This document shows positions 6,648 through 6,801 of a stretch of DNA of 6,801 nt, piece by piece. The DNA is from Treponema sp. (GTDB lineage Bacteria; Spirochaetota; Spirochaetia; Treponematales; Breznakiellaceae). The notes below the pieces were generated by a model. It was not told where the DNA came from. It was given only the letters and a program-made list of their open reading frames with translations, and made no database searches. The position numbers were made by a program, and so were the translations under genes. The number at the start of each line of letters is the position of its first letter. The first letter of the stretch is position 1. The stretch covers positions 1 to 6,801 of the forward strand of contig JAITFA010000117.1 of the NCBI GenBank assembly GCA_031281685.1, given 5' to 3'.

Positions 6648-6667
6648 CTCCCCACTACGCGGGGGAG
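6648..6667 (-). repeat. Second copy of the 20-bp palindromic repeat, inverted
   Basis: Read on the minus strand this is CTCCCCCGCGTAGTGGGGAG, identical in 19 of 20 bases to 5130-5149 on the plus strand. On the plus strand it is a six-pair hairpin, CTCCCC (6648-6653) with GGGGAG (6662-6667). The ACGCGGGG part (6657-6664) can alternatively pair with CCCCGCGT at 6612-6619, eight pairs. The copy lies about 75 bp after the regulator stop. Confidence 0.75.
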
Positions 6668-6693
6668 GCGTTCTCACCTATGCGTTAGACTTG

Positions 6694-6713
6694 CTCTAAA
6701 CACCGCGTTAGAG
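6694..6713. repeat. Small inverted repeat
   Basis: CTCTAA at 6694-6699 and TTAGAG at 6708-6713 are perfect inverted arms around an eight-base ACACCGCG loop. It overlaps one of two GCGTTAGA direct repeats. There is no T-run, so it is not called a terminator; the function is unknown. Confidence 0.45.
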
Positions 6714-6801
6714 AGGATAAGCGGGAAGGGCTTAGCCCCGCCCACCCACCTTCGTCTCTGGCACCGGCGCTGGGCTTAGGTATCTGACACCTATGTCTGA
6801 C

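Larger units (their letters stand above)
6573..6801. other. Gene-free right end with several short repeats and hairpins
   Basis: No credible reading frame is seen on either strand over these 229 bases, and no intrinsic terminator with a T-run follows the regulator. The stretch contains CTGAC twice (6577-6581, 6587-6591), a copy of the palindromic repeat (6648-6667), GCGTTAGA twice (6682-6689, 6705-6712), a CTCTAA/TTAGAG hairpin (6694-6713), GGGCTTAG twice (6728-6735, 6772-6779), a GCGGG/CCCGC stem (6721-6741), and TCTGAC twice at the edge (6783-6788, 6796-6801). This density suggests a decayed or non-coding repeat region rather than a promoter for a neighbouring gene. Confidence 0.6.

Noticed and set aside
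6759..6775. TGGCAC resembling the -24 box of a sigma-54 promoter
   Set aside because: The spacing-matched -12 element should carry GC as in TTGCA but reads CTGGG, so the second essential box is missing.
6573..6801. tRNA, small RNA gene or CRISPR array in the right-end gap
   Set aside because: No cloverleaf arms or T-loop signature are seen, and the repeats are short, irregularly spaced and not arranged as repeat-spacer units.

Overview
The window is one compact, co-directional (+ strand) cluster for a three-part efflux system together with its own two-component regulators. In order it holds: the last 41 codons of a MacA/HlyD-type periplasmic adaptor; a MacB/LolD-type ABC ATPase; a separate MacB/FtsX-type permease; a TolC-type outer-membrane channel; a membrane sensor histidine kinase; and an NtrC-family response regulator. 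The first five genes are spaced 10-12 bp apart or overlap (the ATPase and permease share ATGA), so they very probably form one transcript. A 110-bp gap separates the kinase from the response regulator. About 229 bp at the right end carry no gene.

How the genes fit together: the ATPase and permease form the inner-membrane pump, the adaptor bridges the periplasm, and the TolC homologue is the outer-membrane exit duct. The kinase has a large domain between two membrane helices, probably periplasmic, and would sense a signal there and phosphorylate Asp51 of the regulator. The regulator has an intact GAFTGA loop, AAA+ ATPase motifs and a Fis-type helix-turn-helix, so it should activate a sigma-54 promoter. 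The obvious target is the promoter of this efflux operon, which lies upstream of the window. The natural reading is a self-regulating, envelope-stress or toxin-responsive pump; the substrate cannot be read from the sequence.

The organism is a Gram-negative-type (two-membrane) bacterium with moderately high GC, strong AAGGAG ribosome sites, and ATG or GTG starts. The style of the split MacB pump, the TolC and the NtrC pair is compatible with a spirochaete of the Treponema group, but this is an impression and not proven.

The less ordinary content is in the two non-coding stretches. The gap before the regulator (5098-5207) carries a bistable hairpin region, in which one CTCCCC strand can pair with either of two GGGGAG strands, followed by a tandem 23-bp duplication that contains two Shine-Dalgarno-like sites. 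The core 20-bp palindrome recurs after the regulator in inverted orientation with one mismatch, so this gene is bracketed by copies of a short palindromic repeat. The right end (6573-6801) holds this second copy, further small hairpins and short direct repeats. I see no convincing promoter, intrinsic terminator, tRNA, CRISPR array or complete mobile element.
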